64,000 nt of DNA. Source: Rothia nasimurium. Its GTDB lineage: Bacteria > Actinomycetota > Actinomycetes > Actinomycetales > Micrococcaceae. The number at the start of each line of letters is the position of its first letter. Within the stretch, counting starts at the first letter, position 1. The position numbers and the translations under genes are program-made. Below, in pieces: positions 26,156 to 34,412 of this stretch. The notes below the pieces were generated by a model, which had not been told where the DNA came from, made no database searches, and saw only the letters and a program-made list of their open reading frames with translations. Location: contig NZ_CAKMTD010000006.1 in NCBI RefSeq assembly GCF_928391935.1, positions 62,001-126,000 on the forward strand, read 5' to 3'.

Positions 26156-26245
26156 AAGCCCCTCCTTCTCATCGCAACCAGCAGGCCAGCCAGCGTCCTA
26201 CCCCTGATACTACCGCCTCACCCCAAACAACCACCCCACACAAAC

Positions 26246-26284
26246 GAAGATGCCTACCGCACCCAAACAGCGGTAGACATCTTC
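26246..26284. terminator. hairpin terminator after the glycosidase gene
   Basis: GAAGATGCCTACCGC (26246-26260) pairs with GCGGTAGACATCTTC (26270-26284) with one mismatch and a 9-base loop. It lies downstream of the minus-strand GH16 gene and upstream of pdxR. A second small hairpin CAGATTC/GAATCTG sits at 26351-26372 right at the GH16 stop. Confidence 0.7.
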
Positions 26285-26373
26285 ACCCAATATATTCAAT
26301 TATTAAACAAGCGGGGCGCCGAGCTGCTGGCTCCGACGCCTCACTTGCACCAGATTCTTCCCAGGGAATCTGA

Positions 26374-27828
26374 CTAGCCTACGTACTCCCAAACACGTAC
26401 GTAGTCAACTTCAATCGCGCAGTCAGCGGTGGTGGAAGCCAGACCGCCCCAGTACGCGTTGCCTGCTTGCATGCACAGGCGGATGTTGAACTTCTCGCCG
26501 ACCGGCAGAGCGGCCTGGTAGCGAGGATCGGTGGAGGACACGAAGAGGTACTCAACACCGTCGAAGAAGAACTTGATACCAGCAGGGGTCTTCTCGATAG
26601 CCCAGGTGTGGTATTCATCTGCCAGGTTCTGACCCAGAACAGGGATCAGAGCGTTCTTCTTGGCAGTATTGCCCTGCTGCTGACCGTAGTGGACGGTACC
26701 TTCAGAGCGGTTGGAGATGTCAATCTTCTGCTTGCCGGAGGTGTAACCGTAGGACTCAGAGATGTCGATCTCGCCCAGCAGGGAGGTCTTGTCGGGGCGC
26801 ATCCAGATGCCGCCCCAGGCGCCGATGTGCTCGGGAGTTGAGGCAGGCTGCTTGGCGCGGTATTCCAGGCGGAAGTACTCAGAGGAGAACTTGCCGATGG
26901 TGTCGATGTAACCGGTAGCCCACTCGCGAACCTTGCCGTCCTTGTAGGTGACGGGGGTAGCCAGCTTCTTGAGCCAAATCTTGGTGGAGGAGTCACCCAT
27001 GGTGACAGCTTCCTTGAGGTTCACACCGGAGTCGTAGCTCAGGTACTTCTTATCGCGGACGTTCCACTTGGTGCCGTCGATGGCGCCGTTGTTGAAGTCG
27101 TCCTCGAAAATCATCTTGCCCCAGCCAGCGGCGGTCAGGGCACCACGGTGCTCGCCCCAGTTGTCAGCCTTAGCGGCGGTCAGCTCAATAGCGTGAGCGG
27201 CAGGAGCGGTGCGACCGGCGTAGACAGAAGCTGCGGTGCCAACACCTGCGGGGGTAGAAGCGAGGGGGACGTTGACGTCGTCAAAAACAAGGGTCTCAGC
27301 GGCTGCGCCGGGAACCAGGACCTGGGCAACGAGGCGGGTGGCGCGGACGGAGAGGGCCAGGTCGAAGGAGAAGGTGCCAGCGGGTGCCTTGATGGTGAGG
27401 AACTTCTGAGCAACAACAACGGTGCGGTGGTTGATTACGCGCTCGATGACGATGCGCAGGCGGCCGGTGTTGGTGATTTCCAGCAGGCCAGCGTAGAAGT
27501 CGCGGCCGTTAGCTGAACGACGAGCCAGAACACGGGTGTAGATGGCGCCGGTGGCGGGGATGGAGGTGGTGAAGGTGGCCTCAACGAGTGCGTCGGAGGT
27601 CTTGACGCCGGAGGGGGTAAAGGAACCGGCGTTGGTGAAAGCCTGAGCGAAAGGTGAAGTGTAGTTCACGTCGGTCAGGGGCATAACGCGCAGGACGCCT
27701 GACTTGAGGTTGGCACCGTTCATGGGGGTAACGACGGTGGCGGCCTGGGCAGCCTGGGTGGACAGCGCGGTTGCAACTGCGGTTGCGGCAGTCAGGGACA
27801 GGAAGTTGCGGCGTGATACGGAAAGCAT
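26374..27828 (-). CDS. Tat-exported family 16 glycoside hydrolase
   Basis: 484 residues. The N-terminus MLSVSRRNFLSLTAATAVA carries a twin-arginine signal (SRRNFL) with cleavage likely after AAQAA near residue 30. Residues about 35-220 form a beta-rich accessory domain. The C-terminal GH16 domain (about 235-484) has the catalytic motif EIDISE, with Glu353 nucleophile, Asp355 and Glu358 acid/base, and nearby Trp residues (GAWGGIWMRP). GH16 enzymes cut beta-1,3/1,4 glucans, agar or related polymers; the substrate cannot be fixed from sequence. I chose ATG 27828 because it opens the signal peptide; the frame extends to 28002. Codon and base use are less GC-biased than in the paa genes. Confidence 0.87.
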   Translation of the reverse strand: MLSVSRRNFLSLTAATAVATALSTQAAQAATVVTPMNGANLKSGVLRVMPLTDVNYTSPFAQAFTNAGSFTPSGVKTSDALVEATFTTSIPATGAIYTRVLARRSANGRDFYAGLLEITNTGRLRIVIERVINHRTVVVAQKFLTIKAPAGTFSFDLALSVRATRLVAQVLVPGAAAETLVFDDVNVPLASTPAGVGTAASVYAGRTAPAAHAIELTAAKADNWGEHRGALTAAGWGKMIFEDDFNNGAIDGTKWNVRDKKYLSYDSGVNLKEAVTMGDSSTKIWLKKLATPVTYKDGKVREWATGYIDTIGKFSSEYFRLEYRAKQPASTPEHIGAWGGIWMRPDKTSLLGEIDISESYGYTSGKQKIDISNRSEGTVHYGQQQGNTAKKNALIPVLGQNLADEYHTWAIEKTPAGIKFFFDGVEYLFVSSTDPRYQAALPVGEKFNIRLCMQAGNAYWGGLASTTADCAIEVDYVRVWEYVG

Positions 27829-28380
27829 TGTTTGGGTCTCTTTCGTGTTTCGTATGTGTTGTTTGGGCGGTGAGTTCTTGGGGAGAACCCTGGGGTGTTT
27901 GTGATCCTTGGGGAGGATCTGATTCCTTGGGGAGGAACCCGGGCTTGGGGAGCCCGTCGTGCTTCGGTAGAAAACTTTACGGACGTTTGGGGGACAAAAC
28001 AAGTCAGTTTGGGGACAAAATTGATGCTTTCATGTGAAAGTGTTTTCATTTTGCCTTGTCATGTGTGGGTTGTTGGGTGGAAAAAATTTTTGGATTAATT
28101 TTTACTCATGTCCCCCAAAGGGCCTTATTTGGTCTTTTTTACGGTATTTTTCAAGAACAAGCTGGTGGTTTTGTCCCCCAAAACTGCTACAAGACCACAA
28201 AAATATCCCCCATCAGTCCCCATCCTGTGGCCTTGTCCCCTATTGTGTCCCCCAAACCGACAGGCGGGCGTCCACCCTTTCCACCCACCAGCCCACAAAC
28301 CAGCAGCCGCCTATGGTCTAAAAACTTTGCTCAAAAGTGGCTCTATTCTTAGACCACTTAGGTGGGGCACCCTAGAAACC
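27829..28380. promoter_or_regulatory. 552-bp divergent region between GH16 and pdxS with clustered motifs
   Basis: No convincing gene. TTTGGGGGACAAAA occurs at 27986-27999 and TTTGGGGACAAAA at 28008-28020, and the opposite orientation TGTCCCCCAAA at 28109, 28170 and 28247, with looser GTCCCC sites at 28215 and 28233. Between the two sets lie the palindrome CTTTCATGTGAAAG (28027-28040) and the overlapping TGAAAGTGTTTTCA (28035-28048), which resembles a LacI-family operator and may control the glycosidase. The region is AT-rich around 28080-28160. Confidence 0.6.
28334..28359 (+). promoter_or_regulatory. PdxR operator and pdxS promoter
   Basis: AAAGTGGCTCTA (28334-28345) and TAGACCACTT (28350-28359) form an inverted pair matching the AAAGTGG-(W/T)-CTA motif that I recall for Corynebacterium PdxR. 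TATTCT at 28344-28349 is a good -10 lying in the centre, and no good -35 is present, as expected for an activated promoter. The ATG of pdxS follows at 28381. Confidence 0.75.
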
Positions 28381-29286
28381 ATGACTGAAAACAAGACCAT
28401 CACCGGATCCCCCCTCGTCAAGCGCGGCCTGGCCGACATGCTCAAGGGCGGCGTCATCATGGACGTCGTCACCCCCGAACAAGCCAAAATCGCCGAGGAC
28501 GCCGGCGCCGTGGCCGTCATGGCCCTCGAACGTATCCCCGCCGATATCCGCGCCCAGGGCGGCGTAGCCCGCATGAGCGACCCCGACATGATCGAGGGAA
28601 TCATCGACGCTGTCTCTATTCCCGTCATGGCCAAGGCCCGCATCGGCCACTTTGTGGAAGCCCAGATTCTCGAACACCTCAAAGTGGACTACATCGACGA
28701 GTCTGAGGTTCTTTCCCCCGCTGACTACGTCAATCACATCGATAAGCACGCCTTTAAGGTGCCTTTTGTCTGCGGTGCCACCAACCTGGGTGAGGCCCTG
28801 CGCCGTATCACCGAGGGCGCTGCCATGATTCGTTCCAAGGGCGAGGCTGGTACCGGTGACGTCTCTGAAGCCACCAAGCATATTCGTACTATCAAGACCC
28901 AGATTGCTGAACTGCAGGCCCTGCACGCTACCGCCCCGGATTTGCTTTATGTCAAGGCTAAGGAGCTTGCTGCCCCTTATGAGCTGGTGCGTGAGGTTGC
29001 TGAGACTGGCAAGCTGCCCGTGGTGCTTTTCACTGCTGGTGGTGTGGCAACTCCGGCTGACGCTGCCATGATGATGCAGCTGGGTGCGGACGGTGTTTTT
29101 GTGGGCTCGGGTATTTTCAAGTCGGGTAATCCCGAGGCCCGTGCGAAGGCTATTGTCAAGGCGACTGCTTTTTACAATGATCCGGCTGCTGTTGCGGATG
29201 CTTCCCGCGGCCTGGGCGAGGCTATGGTCGGTATCAACGTGGCAGACCTGCCCGCCCCTCACCGTTTGGCGGAGCGAGGCTGGTAA
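28381..29286 (+). CDS. pdxS: pyridoxal 5'-phosphate synthase, lyase subunit
   Basis: A 301-residue (beta/alpha)8 barrel that makes PLP from ribose 5-phosphate, glyceraldehyde 3-phosphate and ammonia supplied by PdxT. Conserved blocks: [41 protein letters not shown] with the first catalytic lysine region, [17 protein letters not shown], and the phosphate-binding [18 protein letters not shown] 28381 gives the standard length. A hairpin and repeats separate it from pdxT, which is unusual because the pair is normally adjacent. Confidence 0.97.
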   Translation: MTENKTITGSPLVKRGLADMLKGGVIMDVVTPEQAKIAEDAGAVAVMALERIPADIRAQGGVARMSDPDMIEGIIDAVSIPVMAKARIGHFVEAQILEHLKVDYIDESEVLSPADYVNHIDKHAFKVPFVCGATNLGEALRRITEGAAMIRSKGEAGTGDVSEATKHIRTIKTQIAELQALHATAPDLLYVKAKELAAPYELVREVAETGKLPVVLFTAGGVATPADAAMMMQLGADGVFVGSGIFKSGNPEARAKAIVKATAFYNDPAAVADASRGLGEAMVGINVADLPAPHRLAERGW

Positions 29287-29330
29287 CAATGATTTTTCGC
29301 CCCCAGGCGAATCAAAAAATCATTGTTACC
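29282..29330. terminator. inverted repeat at the pdxS stop codon
   Basis: GGTAACAATGATTTTTCGCC pairs with GGCGAATCAAAAAATCATTGTTACC across a short loop. The left arm includes the last base of the pdxS Trp codon and the stop. It may terminate or protect the pdxS message. Confidence 0.6.
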
Positions 29331-29580
29331 GGCGAGCATAGCGTAGCGGCGAGCCGAGGACAGCGCGAGCGAGGAAATAAAAATTCACTACCAGCGCCGA
29401 GCATAGCGTAGCGGCGAGGCGAGAAGTGCGCGAGCGTAGCGGCGAGGCGAGAAGTGCGCGAGCGTAGCGGCGAGGCGAGAAGTGCGCGAGCGTAGCGAGC
29501 TCCTACCGTCCCCAGGCGAATCAAAAAATCATTGTTACCGGCGAGCATAGCGCAGCGGCGAGCCGAGGACAGGGCGAGCG
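29301..29580. repeat. 71-bp direct repeat pair enclosing a 28-bp tandem repeat, between pdxS and pdxT
   Basis: A ~71-base sequence starting CCCCAGGCGAATC at 29301 recurs from 29510 with two or three changes. Between them the 28-base unit beginning CGTAGCGGCGAGGCGAG is repeated three times without spacers (29407-29490), followed by a fragment of a fourth copy. All are rich in CGAGCGTAGCG-type words. A related word GCGAGTGAAGCGAGGGACAG appears near 45350. Confidence 0.9.
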
Positions 29581-29619
29581 TAGCGAGCTCCTCTAGACCT
29601 TTTGAGAGATAGGATTTCC

Positions 29620-30258
29620 ATGATTGGATACTGCCCCATTGTTGGTGTTCTTGCCCTGCAGGGTGGGGTGGCTGAGCATGCGTCCTTGCTGGAGGGGCTG
29701 GGGGCGCAGGTGGTTTTGGTTAAGCGTCCTGAGCAGTTGGTGGGGTTGGATGCCCTGGTTCTTCCTGGTGGGGAGTCGACGACTATTGACCGGTTGACCA
29801 GGATTTTTGGCCTGCGCCAGCCCCTAATTGACGCTATTGCGGGTGGCCTGCCGACCCTGGGCACCTGCGCCGGGCTGATTCTTCTGGCCCGTGAGATTGA
29901 GGACCCGGCCGCCGGCCAGCAGACCCTGGGCCTGCTCGATGTGACCGTGCGCCGTAACGCCTTTGGTTCCCAGGTTGATTCGGCGGAAACCGAGCTGGCC
30001 TGGGGTTCTGCCGGGGCGGACGGCTTCGGTCGGCCTGCCGAGGCAGACGAGCAGGTGCCGGTTCGGGCTGCCTTCATCCGCGCCCCTATTGTGACCCGGG
30101 TGGGTGAGGGCGTCGCCGTCCTAGCCCACCACGACGGGCAGGTGGTCGGGGTGCAACAGGGCCACCTGCTGGGTATCTCCTTCCACCCGGAGCTCACCGG
30201 CGACACCACCGTCCACGAGGCCCTGCTGGACCTAGCCAGCCGGGCGGGGGCGTCCTAA
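29620..30258 (+). CDS. pdxT: pyridoxal 5'-phosphate synthase, glutaminase subunit
   Basis: A 212-residue class I glutamine amidotransferase that releases ammonia for PdxS. VGVLALQGGVAEHASLL, LPGGESTTIDRL, the nucleophile in LGTCAGLILLAREI, and the His/Glu of SFHPELTGD complete the triad. I use ATG 29620 behind AGATAGGA; a TTG start six codons upstream (29602) is possible. The 333 bases between pdxS and pdxT hold repeats, so the two genes may not share one simple message. Confidence 0.95.
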   Translation: MIGYCPIVGVLALQGGVAEHASLLEGLGAQVVLVKRPEQLVGLDALVLPGGESTTIDRLTRIFGLRQPLIDAIAGGLPTLGTCAGLILLAREIEDPAAGQQTLGLLDVTVRRNAFGSQVDSAETELAWGSAGADGFGRPAEADEQVPVRAAFIRAPIVTRVGEGVAVLAHHDGQVVGVQQGHLLGISFHPELTGDTTVHEALLDLASRAGAS

Positions 30259-30280
30259 ACCTACCCCTTATAAAACAGTA

Positions 30281-30323
30281 AAAACTTCACCTGCGCGTTC
30301 ACAGAACATGCAGGTGAAGTTTT
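30281..30323. terminator. bidirectional terminator after pdxT
   Basis: AAAACTTCACCTGC (30281-30294) and GCAGGTGAAGTTTT (30310-30323) form a perfect 14-bp stem with A and T tails, between convergent pdxT and the TPM-domain gene. Confidence 0.92.
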
Positions 30324-30340
30324 CCGTGTGCTGAGGCTGG

Positions 30341-31351
30341 TTAGAAGCGGCCGCCTCCCCCGCCGCCGCTAAAGCCCCCGCCGCCCCCGAAGGAGGAGCC
30401 GCCTGAGAAACTACTCGACGCAGCTGAGCTTTCCGGCACATAGTTACTGCCCGCATACAGGTGGGGCATGGCGATATAGAGGGGTAGCCAGGTGTTAAAG
30501 GTGGGGGCGTAGCGGGTGTAGGTTTCCTGGTTCTCCGCCTCCTGCTCGGCCAGCTCGGCCTCGCGCTGGTCGGGGTCTGCCGGGGCGGTGCGGTTGGCGT
30601 AGCGGTATTTGATGTAGTCACGGCGCATATCGTCGGGAATGCTCAGGCCGGGGTTTTCCTCTTGAGCCCGGCGCATCTCGTCCTCGGCGGCCCGCTTGAC
30701 CTTGCGGTAGTCCAGGCTAAGCCACCCGACGATTATCGCGGCAACAGTGCCCAGGGTTCCTGCAATACCCCAGATCACAAGGCTGTTGTCGGCACTTTCG
30801 GTTTCTGCTGCCGCGTAGATTTCGTTGATAGTAGCCTCAAGCCCGGCGCTGTAGTTGCCGTCGGTGAGGTAGGGGCCTAGGACGTCGTTGGCGATGGTTT
30901 CTGCCTCGGAATCGCTGATGTAGGCCCCGGCGCCGTCGGCGACCGCGATGAAGGTTTCACGGCCCTCCATGTCGATGACCAGCACAGCCCCGTTATCTTT
31001 GCCTTGGTCGCCGACACCCCAGGTGTTGCCCAGGTCAGTGGCGTAGTCGGGCAGGTCACCGGGGCTTTGGTCGGTGGTGTAGATGGCGAAGCGGGCGCGG
31101 TCGGTGCCCCGGTTTTTCTGGTCGATGAGGCCGTTGAGGGTGTTCTCTTGGGCGTCGGTGAGCAGGTTGGCGTCGTCGCGAATGTTGCCGGACGCCGGGG
31201 CGGCAGGTAGGTCTGCTGCTGCAGCTGCCGTTAGGGTCAGGGGTGCGAGGGTGAGGACGCCCGCCGCCACGAGTGCGGGCAGGGTAGCGAACCTGCGGGG
31301 TGACTTCTTGGTCTGGCACTGGGGGCGTGTGGCGTCAGTGTGCGGGTTCAC
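30341..31351 (-). CDS. secreted/membrane TPM-domain protein (YgcG-like)
   Basis: 336 residues from GTG 31351, which follows GAAAGGACGCAGCC. Residues about 20-48 are a signal peptide ending in a run of Ala. A TPM (Psb32/MOLO1) domain follows (DDANLLTDAQENTLNGLID ... DNGAVLVIDMEGRETFIAVADG), then one membrane segment (about 195-215), a charged cytoplasmic or linker region, and a C-terminal Gly/Ser-rich tail ending in F. TPM domains bind metal or act as phosphatases in some relatives; the role in envelope biology is unclear. No operon partners are visible; pdxT converges on it. Confidence 0.82.
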   Translation of the reverse strand: MNPHTDATRPQCQTKKSPRRFATLPALVAAGVLTLAPLTLTAAAAADLPAAPASGNIRDDANLLTDAQENTLNGLIDQKNRGTDRARFAIYTTDQSPGDLPDYATDLGNTWGVGDQGKDNGAVLVIDMEGRETFIAVADGAGAYISDSEAETIANDVLGPYLTDGNYSAGLEATINEIYAAAETESADNSLVIWGIAGTLGTVAAIIVGWLSLDYRKVKRAAEDEMRRAQEENPGLSIPDDMRRDYIKYRYANRTAPADPDQREAELAEQEAENQETYTRYAPTFNTWLPLYIAMPHLYAGSNYVPESSAASSSFSGGSSFGGGGGFSGGGGGGRF

Positions 31352-31455
31352 GGCTGCGTCCTTTCTTAAGGTAATAGGGTAGGCGCCCTTGCCTGCCCCT
31401 ACCACCAGTATAGCAAGCCTACTGATTGACCTGGTGGCGACGTCCGTCCTTCTGC

Positions 31456-31520
31456 GAACTGCGGGGTTTCTTTCGAACTGCGGTGATTCTATCCGTATCT
31501 CGAAGGAAACCCCGCAACTC
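31456..31520. repeat. dispersed nested palindrome, copy 3 (subtype B)
   Basis: Left arm 31456-31476 and right arm 31500-31520 pair with two or three mismatches, around GCGG-TGATTCTAT-CCG. The flank CGTCCGTCCTTCTGC before it is shared with copies 4 and 5. This copy lies upstream of both neighbours, so it is not a simple terminator here. Confidence 0.82.
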
Positions 31521-31591
31521 GCGTGTACTCGAAACTATCTCGTAGCTCACGTCCTAGAATAAGAAAAACACACGCACCACCCAAGGCAGCC

Positions 31592-32173
31592 ATGCACACC
31601 CACACCCTACGGGCTACCCTAGCCACAGCACTCTTACTAGCTCTCAGCGCCTGCGGCAGCACGTCGAGCGCTGCCCCCTCCACCCCCAGCTCCAGCACGT
31701 CCACCAGCGCGAGTGCCAGTTCAAGCACAAGCGCCAGCGAAAGCGCTACCTCCGAGAGCACGGCAGAGGCTACCGACACCAGCGCCACAGCAACCCCCAC
31801 CACCCTCAGCATCGACGCCGTCAGCATCGACATCACCAACGCCCAAAAAACTGAACTCAGCCGCACCACCGGCCGCACCCTAGCAGGCACCGCAGGCATC
31901 CAGGTCAACCTCGACATCACCAACACCTCCGAGCAGGCCATCGACGCCGCCCCCCTCAGCTTCCCCACCCTCGGTCTTGACGACGGCACCGAGGTCACCG
32001 GCTTCGCCATGACCAGCGACGGAGCCGAAACCACCTACGGCCTCATAGAACCCGGCGCCAGCGAAGAGCTCACCATCTTCTTCCCCACCGACCAAACCCC
32101 CAGCGTCCTGTCCATCACCCTGCTCAACCCCCTTGAGCCCACCCAAACCCTCACCGTCGAAACAGATTTCTAA
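31592..32173 (+). CDS. lipoprotein with DUF4352-like domain
   Basis: 193 residues. A signal peptide ends in the lipobox LSAC with acylated Cys21, followed by a Ser/Thr/Ala-rich linker (about 22-75) and a beta-rich domain of about 115 residues (AGIQVNLDITNTSEQAID ... IEPGASEELTIFF) resembling DUF4352/immunoglobulin-like extracellular domains. It should be anchored to the outer face of the membrane. ATG 31592 has AAGGCAGCC upstream; the open frame from 31523 lacks a good start. It is 35 bases before the LGFP/transpeptidase-like gene, so the two may be one transcript. Confidence 0.82.
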   Translation: MHTHTLRATLATALLLALSACGSTSSAAPSTPSSSTSTSASASSSTSASESATSESTAEATDTSATATPTTLSIDAVSIDITNAQKTELSRTTGRTLAGTAGIQVNLDITNTSEQAIDAAPLSFPTLGLDDGTEVTGFAMTSDGAETTYGLIEPGASEELTIFFPTDQTPSVLSITLLNPLEPTQTLTVETDF

Positions 32174-32208
32174 CCACATCACACACGCACCCCAGAGAAA
32201 GAACACCC

Positions 32209-34176
32209 ATGAAACTCTCCCAGGGACTCGCCCTCTCCCTCGCCCTGCTCACAGGGCTCAGCTGGGCTGCAACACCCGCTACCGCCCAGGACGGCACGCC
32301 CGCCACCCCGGCGGCACAGACCATCAGCACCAGCCCGACTGAAGCTGAGGCCACAGGTGCCACGTCAAGCGTTTCACCCACTGAGCAAGCAACCCCCGCG
32401 CCCACAGAACAGGGCAGCGCCCCCACCCCTACCCCGACGGCAGCCCCAGTTGAAGAGCAAACCAGCGAACCAGCTACTGACCAGGCACCTACCGCCCCGG
32501 CCCCAGCAACCGAAACCCCGGTAGCAGCAGCCGCCGCCAACCCCACCTACACCGTCCACTGGACAGGGGCCATCGGCCAACGCTACAAGGCAGACGGCGG
32601 CCTCACCAAGGCTGTCTACGGCAACCCCACCAGCAACGAACAGTGCGGATTCATGCACAATTCCTGCTACCAGGACTTCGAGCGAGGCACCCTCGTCTGG
32701 TCACCCTCCACCGGAACCCGCCTCCTCGTTGGCGCCATTCGTAGCACCTGGCTGGCAGCTGGCGGCATGACCTCCGGCTACGGAATCCCCACCACCGAAG
32801 AAATTGCCCGCTCCGGCGGTCAAGCCGTCGAACAATACTTCCTCAACCCCCACGGCCGAATCAGCGCTTTCTACTGGACCAACTGGGGCACCGGCACCCA
32901 CTACGTCAACCTGGGCGGAGCCATCGGCGGACTCTGGAACCGCCTCGGCGCCACCGGCAGCTCCTACGGCTACCCCACCAGCGACGAACAGTGCGGCTTC
33001 ATCCACAACTCCTGCTACCAGGACTTCCAGCACGGCACGGTGGTCTGGTCACCGGGCTACGGCACCCACGGCCTCTTCGGTGCCATCCGCGCTACCTGGA
33101 AAGCCGCAGGCGGCATGAAATCTAGCTACGGCATTCCTGTCAGCGACGAAATCTCCCACCACAACGGGCAGGCCGCAGAACAGCTCTTCTACAGCCCCAC
33201 CCGTCAGGACGGCGGCATCTACTGGACGGCCTGGGGTACCGGCACCCACTACGTCTACTTCGGTGGCGCCATCGGCAGCTACTGGGCGTCCAACGGTAAC
33301 TTCCGTGCGGGCGGGGTAGACACGCCTCGCCGCTACGGCTTCCCCACCTCAGCCGAAACCTGCTCCAATGGCCGCTGCTACCAAAAGTACGAATTCGGCG
33401 TCATAACCTGGGACAACTACGGCGGCGGCACCCACGGCCACCAGGCCCAGAAGTGCCACGCCCTCAACAACGGACGCTCCAAGTACTCAGCCCAGGGAGC
33501 CCGTCAGGTAGCCCTGGCCCTTGCCCCGCGCTACTCCGCCTACCGCAACGACCCGGTCGGCTCACACGGCATGTTCTACTCCTGCCAGAACACCCACGGC
33601 ATGTACACCCTCAAGTGGAGCACCCCCGCCGCCTTCGGTGAAAGCGGTTTCCTCGCCCCTTGGAAGCGCATCCGCGACTACGAGACCGGTGAGCTCCTGC
33701 CCGCTGGCGTCACCGGCAATACCGCCGGCGCCTACAGCCCCACCGGCTCCTTCAGCCTCTCCACCCCCTTCGGGGTAGCCAACCCCGGTAGCGGCTTCAG
33801 CGATTACAAGACCATCAACCGTAACTCCCGCTGGGGCGGCGACCGCAACACCTGGTACTACAACAGGTACATCGAAAACGGCGCCCTGGGCTACCCCAAC
33901 GAAAACATGTGGAATTACATGACCCGTGGCGACTACCGCCAGGGCCTCATGATTAACTACAACCGCAACCTGGACGGATCCGTCCCCTCAGGTACCGCCG
34001 GTTTCGCTATCATGCTGCACACCATCCCCTACTCCGGGGCCGCCGCGAGTGTGGCTGCCTACCAGTCCTGGGGTTGTATCGCGATCGCCCCTGACCGCAT
34101 GACCCAGTTCCTGCGCGAAGGACGCGACGCTGACCGCATCATCATGGGCGTTGAGTCCGAAGTGATGAACTGGTAG
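32209..34176 (+). CDS. secreted LGFP-repeat protein with L,D-transpeptidase-like domain
   Basis: 655 residues: signal peptide (1-26, cleaved near ATAQD), Pro/Thr/Ala-rich low-complexity linker to about 105, then LGFP-type repeats to about 415 (two near-identical blocks with NEQCGFMHNSCYQDF and DEQCGFIHNSCYQDF, plus a third), and a C-terminal domain with His604 and Cys623 in SWGCIAI. The His-x-SxGC pattern is that of YkuD-related L,D-transpeptidases that cross-link peptidoglycan. LGFP modules are thought to anchor to the actinobacterial wall. AGAGAAAG precedes ATG 32209. Catalytic activity is inferred from the motif only. Confidence 0.8.
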   Translation: MKLSQGLALSLALLTGLSWAATPATAQDGTPATPAAQTISTSPTEAEATGATSSVSPTEQATPAPTEQGSAPTPTPTAAPVEEQTSEPATDQAPTAPAPATETPVAAAAANPTYTVHWTGAIGQRYKADGGLTKAVYGNPTSNEQCGFMHNSCYQDFERGTLVWSPSTGTRLLVGAIRSTWLAAGGMTSGYGIPTTEEIARSGGQAVEQYFLNPHGRISAFYWTNWGTGTHYVNLGGAIGGLWNRLGATGSSYGYPTSDEQCGFIHNSCYQDFQHGTVVWSPGYGTHGLFGAIRATWKAAGGMKSSYGIPVSDEISHHNGQAAEQLFYSPTRQDGGIYWTAWGTGTHYVYFGGAIGSYWASNGNFRAGGVDTPRRYGFPTSAETCSNGRCYQKYEFGVITWDNYGGGTHGHQAQKCHALNNGRSKYSAQGARQVALALAPRYSAYRNDPVGSHGMFYSCQNTHGMYTLKWSTPAAFGESGFLAPWKRIRDYETGELLPAGVTGNTAGAYSPTGSFSLSTPFGVANPGSGFSDYKTINRNSRWGGDRNTWYYNRYIENGALGYPNENMWNYMTRGDYRQGLMINYNRNLDGSVPSGTAGFAIMLHTIPYSGAAASVAAYQSWGCIAIAPDRMTQFLREGRDADRIIMGVESEVMNW

Positions 34177-34260
34177 AAACGCACCACTTCCATTTTCTTT
34201 CCCTCAGGACGGCGACGCCCAGCTCATTGTGCCGGACGGTGCCGTCGTCCGTCCTTCTGC

Positions 34261-34325
34261 GAACTGCAGGGTTTCTTTCGAACTGCGGTGATTCTATCCG
34301 CATCTCGAAAGAAACCCCGCAGTTC
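34261..34325. repeat. dispersed nested palindrome, copy 4 (subtype B)
   Basis: Arms 34261-34281 (one substitution, GAACTGCAGGG) and 34305-34325, centre GCGG-TGATTCTAT-CCGC. The 20 bases before it (34241-34260) are identical to those before copy 5. It lies after the LGFP protein gene and before the TetR operator. Confidence 0.88.
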
Positions 34326-34349
34326 GTTTTTCACACCCCTGCTTGCCAA

Positions 34350-34388
34350 TTTTTCTTACAGGCGTAAACTTTACATCTGTAAGAAAAA
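34350..34388. promoter_or_regulatory. twin TetR-type operator ahead of the TetR-YhgE pair
   Basis: TTTTTCTTACAG (34350-34361) and CTGTAAGAAAAA (34377-34388) are perfect 12-base complements, with a second perfect palindrome GTAAACTTTAC at the centre. Read differently, two sites TTACAGGCGTAA (34356-34367) and TTACATCTGTAA (34371-34382) of form TTAC-N4-GTAA lie 15 bases apart, fitting two TetR dimers on one face. TTGCCA (34343) and TAAACT (34365) could be the promoter. Confidence 0.8.
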
Positions 34389-34412
34389 TGAAGAGCGAAA
34401 GGAAACCCCGCT

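Noticed and set aside
28108..28380. N-terminal extension of pdxS by 91 codons
   Set aside because: It would run through the PdxR operator and promoter; PdxS length is right from ATG 28381.
29407..29490. 28-bp tandem repeat considered as a CRISPR array
   Set aside because: The units follow each other directly with no unique spacers and there are no cas genes.
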